Assembly (NCBI GenBank): GCA_039810245.1
Contig: JBDHWQ010000004.1
Span: forward strand, 62,001 to 126,000
Source: CALDSL01 sp039810245
GTDB lineage: Bacteria; Chloroflexota; Anaerolineae; Anaerolineales; Anaerolineaceae
Direction of reading: 5' to 3'
DNA length: 64,000 nt
The notes under the pieces are model-generated. The model was given only the letters and a program-made list of their open reading frames with translations, was not told the origin of the DNA and searched no databases. This document shows positions 41,054 to 49,671 of this stretch, one piece after another. A program made the translations under genes and the position numbers. The stretch's first letter is position 1. The number at the start of each line of letters is the position of its first letter.

Positions 41054-42159
41054 GCTTGCCTCCCAAACCGGCGTTCGGTGCGATCCTGTTCTGCCTTGCG
41101 TTCCAACGCCAGTTCAATTAACCGGTCAATCAATGCAGCGTAGGCCAGGCCGCTGGCTTCCCACAGCTTGGGGTACATGCTGATCTGGGTAAAGCCGGGG
41201 ATGGTGTTGACCTCGCTGATGTAAATCACGTATTCATTGGGTTCGATGAGGAAATCCACGCGCGCCATACCGGCCACGTCGATGGCGCGGCAGGCCTGGA
41301 TGGCCAGCCGGCGGATCTGGCGGGTGATGGCATCCGGCAGATCGGCGGGGATGAACAGGCGGGTGGACTCATCCATGTACTTGGCGGTGTAGGTGTAAAA
41401 GACGTCCGCCGGGCGCACCTCGCCGGGCAGCGAGCAGGTGAAGCGGTCATTGCCCAGCACGCTGGCCTCAATCTCGATGGCATTGGGAATGCCCTGTTCC
41501 ACCAGCACGCGGCGGTCGTAGCGCGCGGCCTCGCGCAGCCCGGCCACCAGCGTTTCGCGGTCGGTGCAGCGCGCGATGCCCACCGAAGAGCCCAGGTTGG
41601 CCGGCTTGGTGAACAGCGGGTAATTGGCCATGGCTTCGCAGTCTTCCACCACCTGGTCGATCTGGCTGGCGATGCAGGCGCGGGTGGTGATCAGCGACTG
41701 GATGACCGGCAGGTCGTGAGCGCGCATCACGTCTTTGAACAGGGCTTTATCCATGCCCACTGCTGAGCCGAGCACGCCTGAGCCGACATAGGCAATGGCA
41801 GCCATCTCCAGCAAGCCCTGCACAGCGCCATCCTCACCGCCCGTGCCGTGCAGGACGGGGAAAATCACGTCCAGGTCAGCAAAGGGAGCCAGCAGGCCGT
41901 CCTGGCGGCTGTAGAGGCGGTTGTGGCCAGGTTCGGGCAGCAGCGTCACCGGCACCAGCCCTTCGGTCGAGCCGCGTTCCAGCGCGCCGAGCACGTCCGC
42001 GCCGCTGAACCAGGCCCCATCGTGGGTGATGCCAATCTGGGTGGTCGCATACTTTTGGGGGTCGAGCACGCCTAAAATTGAGCGCGCCGACATCAGCGAG
42101 ACTTCGTGCTCGCCGGAGCGGCCCCCAAAGAGAACACCCAACCGGATACGCTGTGCCAT
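41050..42159 (-). CDS. ddl: D-alanine--D-alanine ligase
   Basis: ATP-grasp ligase making the D-Ala-D-Ala dipeptide for peptidoglycan. 369 residues; L-F-G-G-R-S-G-E-H-E-V-S at the N-terminus, K-P-A-N-L-G-S-S-V-G-I in the ATP-grasp domain and E-V-N-T-I-P-G-F-T at the magnesium site. ATG 42159 lies 1 nt after the murB stop. Confidence 0.95.
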   Translation of the reverse strand: MAQRIRLGVLFGGRSGEHEVSLMSARSILGVLDPQKYATTQIGITHDGAWFSGADVLGALERGSTEGLVPVTLLPEPGHNRLYSRQDGLLAPFADLDVIFPVLHGTGGEDGAVQGLLEMAAIAYVGSGVLGSAVGMDKALFKDVMRAHDLPVIQSLITTRACIASQIDQVVEDCEAMANYPLFTKPANLGSSVGIARCTDRETLVAGLREAARYDRRVLVEQGIPNAIEIEASVLGNDRFTCSLPGEVRPADVFYTYTAKYMDESTRLFIPADLPDAITRQIRRLAIQACRAIDVAGMARVDFLIEPNEYVIYISEVNTIPGFTQISMYPKLWEASGLAYAALIDRLIELALERKAEQDRTERRFGRQA

Positions 42160-42160
42160 G

Positions 42161-43123
42161 TTACGCTTGCCCGCTCTTTCCGCGTGTGGCATTCCACGCG
42201 CCAATTAGCTCGATTTCCAGCTCGAGCGCCACGCCGCTGGTTTCCAACACTTTCTGGCGGGCGGTCTGGATCAGGTGGTAAATATCGGCGGCGGTTGCCT
42301 TGCCGTGATTGACAAAGAAATTGGCGTGCACCGCGCTGATTTCCGCGTCACCTTCGCGGTAGCCCTTCAATCCGGCGGCTTCGATCAGGCGGCCGGCGTA
42401 ATCCCCGGCGGGGTTCTTAAACATGGAGCCCATGCTGGCGCCGGGCGGCTGGGTACTGCGGCGGTGTTCGGTATAGCTGTCCATAATCGTTTTGATCCCC
42501 GCGGGTTCGCCTTCCAGCAGCTTGAGGCGGGCGGCCAGGATCACGGCCTGGCCGGGCTGGCGTTTGAGCGCGCTGCTGCGGTATGCATATTCCAGGCGCT
42601 CCACGGGCCACTGCTGCCGGCCTTCCTCACGGTGCAAGATGTCTGCCAGCACCAGGTTGGATGCCATGTTCGAGCCATGCGCGCCGGCATTGCCGTAGAC
42701 TGCGCCGCCCAGCGTGCCGGGGATAGCGGCGGCCCATTCCAGCCCGGTGAGGCCGCGCAGAGCCGCCTGGCGGGCAATCGTGCCCAGGTTCGCGCCGGAT
42801 TCGGCCCACACGCCGGGGGGCGCGTGGTGCGTGTCGATCTTCACATTACGCGCGCGGTTGAGCACCACCACGCCGCGGTAGCCGTTGTCGCTGACCAGCA
42901 GGTTGGCGCCGCTGCCCAGTATGAAGAATGGCACATCCAGCGCCCACAGGCTGGCGGCGATGTTTTCCAGCTCATCAGCGCTGTTGGCTACCAGCATGGC
43001 ATCCGCCGGGCCACCCAGGCGGGCGGTGGTGTAATTGGCCAGCACCACGTTCTCCTGTAAACGGGAGCCGTAGTTCTTGCGCAGCGCGGGCAGCCAGCGG
43101 GCGGTAGGAGTAGAAGCGGCCAT
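42161..43123 (-). CDS. murB: UDP-N-acetylenolpyruvoylglucosamine reductase
   Basis: FAD enzyme reducing enolpyruvyl-UDP-GlcNAc to UDP-MurNAc. 320 residues with L-G-S-G-A-N-L-L (FAD), G-L-E-W-A-A-A-I-P-G-T-L-G-G-A, and G-A-S-M-G-S-M-F-K-N-P containing the proton-donor serine; the short form fits type II MurB. It is 1 nt from murC and 1 nt from ddl. Confidence 0.95.
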   Translation of the reverse strand: MAASTPTARWLPALRKNYGSRLQENVVLANYTTARLGGPADAMLVANSADELENIAASLWALDVPFFILGSGANLLVSDNGYRGVVVLNRARNVKIDTHHAPPGVWAESGANLGTIARQAALRGLTGLEWAAAIPGTLGGAVYGNAGAHGSNMASNLVLADILHREEGRQQWPVERLEYAYRSSALKRQPGQAVILAARLKLLEGEPAGIKTIMDSYTEHRRSTQPPGASMGSMFKNPAGDYAGRLIEAAGLKGYREGDAEISAVHANFFVNHGKATAADIYHLIQTARQKVLETSGVALELEIELIGAWNATRGKSGQA

Positions 43124-43124
43124 C

Positions 43125-44510
43125 TTAGTGCTCCTTCTCCTTCAGACCATCCAGCACTTTGCGGCTTACCTGGTCGGCGTCGCCGGCGGATAGCACCAGC
43201 AGCACGTCGCCCGGGCGCAGCTCGCGCAGCAACAGGGCGGTGGTTTCATCCAGCACGGGCGAAAAGCGCGTCGCGGGATGGCGCATGCTCGCCACCACTT
43301 CGGCGGCGGAAAAGCCGGGGTTCTTCTCGCGCGCGGCATATACTTCGGTAACCAGCACCTGGTCGGCTTCGCTAAATGCGGCGGCATATTCAGCCAGCAG
43401 GGCCAGGGTGCGGGTGTAGGTGTGTGGCTGCCACACGGCCCATACGCGGCGGCCGGGGTAGGCGGCGCGGGCCGCGGCCAGGGTGGCGCGGATCTGCGTG
43501 GGATGGTGAGCGTAATCATCCAGAACCGCGACGCCGGCAGCTTCGCCTAGCAGGTCAAAACGCCGGCCAGTACCGCTGAACTGGCCCAGAGCGCGGATGG
43601 CCTCCCGCAGAGGCAGATTGAGCTGGTGCGCCACGGCCAGGGCGGCCAGGGCGTTAACCACGTTGTGCTGCCCGGGCAGCGACAGGCGCAGCATGCCCAG
43701 TTCCTGCGGCTGGCCGTCTGCCGGCCGGAACCATGCGCTGAACTGGCAGGTGCCGTCTTCAAAAGTGATCACGTCGCGGGCATTGTAATCGGCGGTGGGG
43801 TCAAGGCCATAGCTCAGGGCGCGGCTGCCGGCCGCGATTTCGCCCAGCAGCGAGCGCGCCGCGGGGTCGTCGGCGCAGGCCAGCAGCAGGCCACCGGCTT
43901 GCAGGCAGTGGATGAATTCTACGAACACCTGGCGGTAATCGGCCGGGGTGGGGAACAGGTCGGGGTGGTCGTGCTCCAGGTTGGTGATGACCATCAGCGC
44001 GGGGCGCAGGCCGAGGAACATGCGGTCGTACTCGTCGGCCTCGATGATAAAGGCGCTGCCGCTGCCGGCGTGGGCATTGCGGCCCAGGTCTTTCGAAATG
44101 CCGCCGATGATATACGACGGGTCGAGGCCCAGGCGGGTGAGCATCACGGCCAGCATGGCGGTGGTGGTGGTTTTGCCGTGCGTGCCGGCCACGGCGATAC
44201 CGGTACGGCCCTGCATCAGCCGGCCGAGGAAATCGGAGCGCTTGAGCACGGGGATGCCGGCGGCGCGGGCAGCCAGCACTTCGGGGTTGTCATCGGGAAT
44301 GGCAGAAGAACGCACCACCAGGGCCGCACCCTGAATGTTGCGGGCATCATGGCCGGTATACAGGCGCGCGCCCAGCGCCTCGAGGCTGTGCGCCAGAGGC
44401 GAGATCACCCGGTCCGATCCGCTCACGGTGTATTCACCGCTTTCGAGCAGAAGGCGGGCGATGGCGGACATTCCGCTGCCTGCAATGCCGATCAGATGCA
44501 CGTGTTGCAT
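43125..44510 (-). CDS. murC: UDP-N-acetylmuramate--L-alanine ligase
   Basis: First Mur ligase, adding L-Ala to UDP-MurNAc. 461 residues from ATG 44510 (M-Q-H-V-H-L-I-G-I-A-G-S-G-M-S). P-loop V-A-G-T-H-G-K-T-T-T-T-A-M-L near 107; D-D-Y-A-H-H-P in the C-terminal domain. The start lies 1 nt after the preceding stop. Confidence 0.96.
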   Translation of the reverse strand: MQHVHLIGIAGSGMSAIARLLLESGEYTVSGSDRVISPLAHSLEALGARLYTGHDARNIQGAALVVRSSAIPDDNPEVLAARAAGIPVLKRSDFLGRLMQGRTGIAVAGTHGKTTTTAMLAVMLTRLGLDPSYIIGGISKDLGRNAHAGSGSAFIIEADEYDRMFLGLRPALMVITNLEHDHPDLFPTPADYRQVFVEFIHCLQAGGLLLACADDPAARSLLGEIAAGSRALSYGLDPTADYNARDVITFEDGTCQFSAWFRPADGQPQELGMLRLSLPGQHNVVNALAALAVAHQLNLPLREAIRALGQFSGTGRRFDLLGEAAGVAVLDDYAHHPTQIRATLAAARAAYPGRRVWAVWQPHTYTRTLALLAEYAAAFSEADQVLVTEVYAAREKNPGFSAAEVVASMRHPATRFSPVLDETTALLLRELRPGDVLLVLSAGDADQVSRKVLDGLKEKEH

Positions 44511-44511
44511 G

Positions 44512-45054
44512 TTAGATAAACACCACCAGCACAAAAACGAATGCGACGGCCACGGCGAAGTAGATCGTTGGCGGGGCCATGAAGTTGGGGGGCAAAATCT
44601 TGACCAGATCCGCGGCGGCTGCCCCCAGGGCGTCGTTCACGTCGGGCGCACGGATGATGTCAAACGGGTAGCCGGCCTGGTCCATATAGAACCAGATCGA
44701 GCCGATGATCAGGTAGCCATTGATCGCGCCCAGGAACAGGCCGAGGAGTGAATCTTGCAAGCGCTCGCGGACAAACTTGCCGCTGCCGGCCAGGCGGGTG
44801 ATCGAGGGGGTCTGGTAGCCGAAGAAGACGATGAAAATCAGGATGGCGGTGCGCATCCAGAACATGGGCACCAGCGAGCCACCCGATTCGAGCGTGGTGG
44901 TGACGAAGGGGACGAAGCGCTCAATGAGGGCAATGATGAACAACGCCAGGATGGCGGCGAAGGTCACCACCAGCTCTTTCGCCCAGCCTCGCATCAGGCC
45001 GATGAGGGCGAAAAGAACCACGAATGTCCAGAAAATTGCGGCCAGTCCAACCAT
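44512..45054 (-). CDS. CvpA-like four-helix membrane protein
   Basis: 180 residues with four membrane helices (about 2-22, 26-46, 60-75, 95-115) plus a C-terminal one (about 160-180). The layout and F-A-L-I-G-L-M-R-G-W-A-K-E-L resemble CvpA/colicin V production proteins, which act in envelope stability. It is inserted between murG and murC, where most dcw clusters have nothing, and is tightly coupled to both. Function unknown; an envelope or lipid II-related role is inferred from position only. Confidence 0.68.
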   Translation of the reverse strand: MVGLAAIFWTFVVLFALIGLMRGWAKELVVTFAAILALFIIALIERFVPFVTTTLESGGSLVPMFWMRTAILIFIVFFGYQTPSITRLAGSGKFVRERLQDSLLGLFLGAINGYLIIGSIWFYMDQAGYPFDIIRAPDVNDALGAAAADLVKILPPNFMAPPTIYFAVAVAFVFVLVVFI

Positions 45055-45058
45055 AAGG

Positions 45059-46153
45059 TTAACCTTTCCCCCGGGCGGCCAGCTCGACCACCAGGTCCGC
45101 GATCTTGCGGGCGGCATCCGGGCGGGCGAGGGAGCGCATGGCGGCGCGCATGGCGTCGCGCTGCTCCGGGGCACGCATCAGGGCTTCCACCTGGGTCACC
45201 AGTTTTTCGGCCAGCTCATCGTTCTCGACGATGACGGCGGCGCCACGCTGCTGCAAGTACGCAGCGTTGACGCGCTGGTAGCGCCAGGCGTATGGATACG
45301 GGACGAGGATGGCGGGGAGACCGAAGAGCGGGTACTCTCCCAGGGTAGACGCGCCGGAACGGCTGACGGCCAGGTCGGCGCTGGCCAGGGCGGCGCCCAT
45401 CTCGTGCAGGTAGGGGAAGGCGTGGTAGCGGGCGAGCAGCGCCGGGTCGAGGGCCGCCTGAGCGACCTGGATTTCGGGCCAGTCCAGCTCACCGCTGATG
45501 TGCAGGATCTGCATCTGGGGCAGCAGGCGGGGCAGGGCAGCCAACAGGGCACGGTTGATGCTGCGCGCGCCTTTGCTGCCGCCAAAGACCAGCAGCACAG
45601 GGCTGTCAGGATCCAGGCCCAGGCGGGCGCGGGCTTCGTCGCGGTTCCAATCGCGCAGCTCAGGGCGCAGCGGGTAACCGGTGACGGCGGTGCGCTTGCC
45701 GGCGGGGAAATATTCGCGTGATTCTTCGGCGGTGATGGCAATGATGCGCGCAAAGCGCGCCAGGGTCTTGAGCGCCAAACCCGGCTCGATATCCGGCACA
45801 TACAGCAGGATGGGGTAGCGCCGGGCGGCAGCCACAGCCATGGGCACGGCCACGTATCCACCGGTGAAGAGGAGCACGTCGGGTTGGAAGCTGCGCAGGA
45901 TGCGGCCGGAAGCCAGCCAGCCGCGGGCGAGCTGGAACAGGTTTCCAGGCAGGGAACGCAAACCTACACCGTGTACCCCCGCCGCGGGGATTCCGGTGTA
46001 GGCAACGCCCTGCCGGGCGACCAGGTCCGCTTCCATGCCGGACTGGCCGCCGACCCACAGGACTTGCTGGGCCTGGTTAGCGAGTTCCTGAAGGACGGAC
46101 AGGGCCGGATACACTCCGCCGCCCGTCCCGCCCGCGCAGATTAACAACCGCAC
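45059..46153 (-). CDS. murG: UDP-GlcNAc:undecaprenyl-PP-MurNAc-pentapeptide GlcNAc transferase
   Basis: GT28 glycosyltransferase making lipid II. 364 residues from GTG 46153 (AAGGAC site upstream); an ATG at 46183 would extend it into ftsW. G-G-S-K-G-A-R-S-I-N and S-R-S-G-A-S-T-L-G-E are the donor-binding motifs. Oddity: the first loop reads G-G-T-G-G-G-V-Y-P-A-L, where most MurG have G-G-T-G-G-H; the conserved histidine is a glycine here. It overlaps ftsW by 77 nt. Confidence 0.93.
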   Translation of the reverse strand: MRLLICAGGTGGGVYPALSVLQELANQAQQVLWVGGQSGMEADLVARQGVAYTGIPAAGVHGVGLRSLPGNLFQLARGWLASGRILRSFQPDVLLFTGGYVAVPMAVAAARRYPILLYVPDIEPGLALKTLARFARIIAITAEESREYFPAGKRTAVTGYPLRPELRDWNRDEARARLGLDPDSPVLLVFGGSKGARSINRALLAALPRLLPQMQILHISGELDWPEIQVAQAALDPALLARYHAFPYLHEMGAALASADLAVSRSGASTLGEYPLFGLPAILVPYPYAWRYQRVNAAYLQQRGAAVIVENDELAEKLVTQVEALMRAPEQRDAMRAAMRSLARPDAARKIADLVVELAARGKG

Positions 46154-47318
46154 TGTGCGTCCTTCCCGCGGCCGGAGCCGCACCGTTCGAATAACGTGCT
46201 ACGTTCATAATGATGCCGACGCTGGCCAGCATGATGGTGATGCTGGAGCCGCCGAAGCTGATAAATGGCAGGGCATTGCCCGCGAATGGCAGCAGGGCGA
46301 CCATCACGCCCATGTTGATCACGGCTTCGAGGAAAATCCACAGGGTAAGCCCGGCGGCCAGCAGCCGTCCGAGCATGTCCGGGGCGCGCTGGGCCACGCG
46401 CATGCCGCGATACAGGAACAGCAGGAACAGCCCCACCACCATGGTGGCGCCGATCAATCCGGTTTCTTCAGCGATGATGGCGAAGATGCTGTCAGTGGGA
46501 GCCACGGGCAGGCCGGTGAACTTGCTGCTGGCGCGGCCGATGCCCACACCAAACAACCCGCCATTGACGATGGCTTCCAGCGCGCGCTGCACGTGGTACG
46601 AAGCCTGCGCCGGGTCCTGGAGGCCGGCCCAATAGTCCATCAGGCGGGCGCGGCCGGTGGGAAAGGCAAACACCACCAGCGCGCCCATGGCAATGACCAG
46701 AGCCAACACGGGAACGATCGTACGCATCTCGCCGCCAGCCATAAAGTAGAGCATGCCGCCCAGCAGGATGATGGAGAGCGCCGCGCTGATATCTGGCTGG
46801 CCCAGCACCAACCCGGCGGTGATGCCGAGGATGAGGGTCATGGGGATGAGGCCAAAAGTGAGCGAGTTAATCACTTCGCGCTTGGAATACAGCCAGAATG
46901 AAAGGTAGACAATGACGGCAAACTTTGCCAGCTCCGAGGGGCGTACTGAGCCACCGATGATCGAGCGGTCCGCGCCCAGGCGGGTGTCGCGGATGAAGAG
47001 CACCGCCAGCAGCAGCGCCGCGGTAACGGCCATCATGGGCATCAGGAAGATCTGGAAGCGGTGGTAGTCGATGAAGCTCAGGGTGATCGCTGCCGCGCCG
47101 CCTAACAGCACCCACATCACCTGGCGCACCAGCATGAAAGTGGGCGGCAGTTTCATGTCCATCGAATATTTCCAACTGGCGGAATAGACCATCAGCAGGC
47201 CAAAGAGAGTGAGGGTGACGACGGTAAGCAGCAGCGGCAGGTCAAAACGCACGTGCAGCGAGCGCTGCGCTTTGGCGCTGAAAGGGGTAGAGTTTTTTAC
47301 GAAAGATCGTTCAGCCAT
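46077..47318 (-). CDS. ftsW: FtsW/RodA-family peptidoglycan polymerase
   Basis: SEDS glycosyltransferase polymerising lipid II at the septum. 413 residues, about ten membrane helices, with the family stretch F-A-G-N-A-L-P-F-I-S-F-G-G-S-S (near 365) and L-G-A-D-R-S-I near 115. Its basic C-terminal tail overlaps murG. Its partner PBP is the ftsI gene of this cluster. Confidence 0.95.
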   Translation of the reverse strand: MAERSFVKNSTPFSAKAQRSLHVRFDLPLLLTVVTLTLFGLLMVYSASWKYSMDMKLPPTFMLVRQVMWVLLGGAAAITLSFIDYHRFQIFLMPMMAVTAALLLAVLFIRDTRLGADRSIIGGSVRPSELAKFAVIVYLSFWLYSKREVINSLTFGLIPMTLILGITAGLVLGQPDISAALSIILLGGMLYFMAGGEMRTIVPVLALVIAMGALVVFAFPTGRARLMDYWAGLQDPAQASYHVQRALEAIVNGGLFGVGIGRASSKFTGLPVAPTDSIFAIIAEETGLIGATMVVGLFLLFLYRGMRVAQRAPDMLGRLLAAGLTLWIFLEAVINMGVMVALLPFAGNALPFISFGGSSITIMLASVGIIMNVARYSNGAAPAAGRTHSAVVNLRGRDGRRSVSGPVRPSGTR

Positions 47319-48679
47319 TGTCGGTAGCGCTCCCCACGCTGTTCAAAATCGGTAAATTCGTCATAACTGGTGCCCCCGGGTGAGAGCAAAACCACGTCGC
47401 CAGGTCCGGCCACCGCGGCGGCGGCCTGGATGGCTTCGTGCAGATTGGCGGCGCGGGCGATGCTGTACGGGCGCGCGCCGTCTCGCGGCTGGCCCACCGC
47501 GGCGGCGATCTTTTCGGCGGCATCACCAAACACCACCAGGTGATCGACGCGCTCGCGCACCAGGGCAGCCAGGTCGCCCCAGGGCAGGTTCTTGTCGCGC
47601 CCACCCAGAAGCAGCACCAGCGGCTCGCTGAACGAGCGGATGGCGGCGATGGTGCGCTCGGGAGCAGTAGCAATCGAGTCGTTGTACCAGGTCGCGCCGT
47701 TCCACACCCGCACCAACTCCAGCCGGTGCGGCACGCCGCGGAAACCCTGCACAGCCGCGCGCATGGCATCCACCGGAAAACCGGCGGCATGCCCCACCGC
47801 GCAGGCGGCGAGGATGTTGAGCAGGTTGTGCCGGCCGCGCAGCTCGATGAGATCGCGGGGCATCAGTTCGGTCAGCAGATCGCCGGATTGCAGGCATAGC
47901 ATATCGCCTGCAAGAAATGTGCCGCTGTCCCCGCGGGCGGGGGCATCTACGCCAAAGCTCACCAGCGCGCCGCGCACCATCGAACGCAGGCTCCAGGCGC
48001 CGGGGTCTTCGCGGCCGAGCACGGCCACGTTCTGGCCGGTCTGGTAGGCGAGGATACGGGCTTTCGCGGCGGTGTAGGCTTCCATCGTGCCATGCCTGTC
48101 AAGGTGGTTGGGGGTGATGTTGAGCACCGCCGCCACCTGGGGCGAAATGGTCATCTGCTCGAGCTGGAAGCTGGAAAGCTCCAGGATGGCGATATCTTCG
48201 GGGTGCATTTCCGCCACCATGCCGATCAGGGGGCGGCCGATGTTACCGCCAATCCAGGCGCGGCGCGGGGGCAGCGCGGCAGCTTCGGCCATGCGGCCTA
48301 CCAGGGTAGTGGTGGTAGTCTTGCCGGCCGAGCCAGTGATGCCCACCACCGGGCAGGGCACATTCTCGAGGAAGATCTGCGAGTCGTTGGAGAGCGGTAG
48401 ATTGCGGCGCTGCGCTTCCTGCACGATGGGCAGGGTGAGCGGGATGCCGCCGGAGAGGCACACCAGGTCAACCTCGTCCAACAGGTTGAGTGGGTGGCCG
48501 CCGAAGACGGTGCGAAGCGGCAGCCCAGCCAGCGCATCGGTCGCGGCAAGCAGCACCTCGACGGGGCGCTGGTCATTGAGGATGACCTGCGCGCCCTGGG
48601 CGGCCAGGAAGCGCGCCAGGGCCAGCCCCTGCCGGGCTGCGCCGAGAATAATGATGCGCTGACCGTTATACGACCGCAT
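47297..48679 (-). CDS. murD: UDP-N-acetylmuramoylalanine--D-glutamate ligase
   Basis: Second Mur ligase. 460 residues, P-loop G-I-T-G-S-A-G-K-T-T-T-T near 117, H-N-L-L-N-I-L-A-A near 283 and F-R-G-V-P-H-R-L-E-L-V near 310. It overlaps ftsW by 22 nt and shares its start base with the mraY stop. Confidence 0.95.
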   Translation of the reverse strand: MRSYNGQRIIILGAARQGLALARFLAAQGAQVILNDQRPVEVLLAATDALAGLPLRTVFGGHPLNLLDEVDLVCLSGGIPLTLPIVQEAQRRNLPLSNDSQIFLENVPCPVVGITGSAGKTTTTTLVGRMAEAAALPPRRAWIGGNIGRPLIGMVAEMHPEDIAILELSSFQLEQMTISPQVAAVLNITPNHLDRHGTMEAYTAAKARILAYQTGQNVAVLGREDPGAWSLRSMVRGALVSFGVDAPARGDSGTFLAGDMLCLQSGDLLTELMPRDLIELRGRHNLLNILAACAVGHAAGFPVDAMRAAVQGFRGVPHRLELVRVWNGATWYNDSIATAPERTIAAIRSFSEPLVLLLGGRDKNLPWGDLAALVRERVDHLVVFGDAAEKIAAAVGQPRDGARPYSIARAANLHEAIQAAAAVAGPGDVVLLSPGGTSYDEFTDFEQRGERYRQWLNDLS

Positions 48680-49671
48680 CAGATCACCGCCAGTGCCGTG
48701 CCGAGCATGGCCGCCATCAGGCTGACCAACCAGAAACGCTGCACCACCTGCGTTTCGCTCCAGCCAAGCATCTCAAAATGATGATGGATCGGGGCCTTCT
48801 TAAACAGCCGCCGCCCTTTGGTCCATTTGAAGTACGCCACCTGCAGCACCACACTCAGAACTTCGCTGACCGGGATAATGGCAATTACTGGCAGCAGCAG
48901 CCACTGACCGGTCATCAGGGCCACCACGGCCAGCGTGCCGCCCAGCGAGAGCGAGCCGGTATCACCCATGAAGAGCTGCGCCGGGTGGACATTGAACCAC
49001 AGAAAGCCGAACAGCGCGCCCACCAGGGTGAAGCAGAAGCGGCCGAGGAAGATTTGCCCCTGCAACAGGGCGATGCCGCCGTAGGTGGCGAAGCAGGTGA
49101 CGGAAATCAGCCCGGCCAGCCCGTCGAGGCCATCGGTAAAGTTGACCGCGTTGGACATGCCGACGATGATAAATGCGGCGATGGGGATATACCAGACGCC
49201 CAGGGTGATGGGCTCTTCGTAACTGGGCCAGAACATCTGGGGCACTTCCAGCAGGTCGCGCAGCGCCCAGGCCAGGGCCAGGGCGAAAATCGTCTGGAAC
49301 AGGAACTTGGTGCGCGCGCGCATGCCCAACCCGCGGCGCGGGCCGCGGATGCCTTCCCAGTCGTCCAGCGCGCCAAGCAGGCCAAAACCCAGCATGGTCA
49401 CCAGCGGGACGATAACGGAACGGCCCAGCACCTTGAGCCCAAGCAGTTGGGTGGCATTGAGCAGCACGGTGAGCAGCGTCACCGGAAGCAGCACCATCAC
49501 GCCACCCATCGTGGGCGTGCCCATCTTGGTCATATGACGCTCGGGGACATCCACGCGGATCAGCTTGCCGATGCGGAAATGGCGCAGCACGCGGATCAAC
49601 GGGTCGCCCCAGATGACTGCCAGCATAAAGCTGAGGCTGGAGAGGGTGAGAGCAATCGAAGTATCGTTCAT
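48679..49671 (-). CDS. mraY: phospho-N-acetylmuramoyl-pentapeptide transferase
   Basis: Makes lipid I at the inner membrane. 330 residues, about ten helices; T-P-T-M-G-G near 50, N-F-T-D-G-L-D-G-L-A-G with the catalytic aspartates, and H-H-H-F-E in the last loop. ATG 49671 overlaps the murF stop (ATGA). Confidence 0.96.
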   Translation of the reverse strand: MNDTSIALTLSSLSFMLAVIWGDPLIRVLRHFRIGKLIRVDVPERHMTKMGTPTMGGVMVLLPVTLLTVLLNATQLLGLKVLGRSVIVPLVTMLGFGLLGALDDWEGIRGPRRGLGMRARTKFLFQTIFALALAWALRDLLEVPQMFWPSYEEPITLGVWYIPIAAFIIVGMSNAVNFTDGLDGLAGLISVTCFATYGGIALLQGQIFLGRFCFTLVGALFGFLWFNVHPAQLFMGDTGSLSLGGTLAVVALMTGQWLLLPVIAIIPVSEVLSVVLQVAYFKWTKGRRLFKKAPIHHHFEMLGWSETQVVQRFWLVSLMAAMLGTALAVI

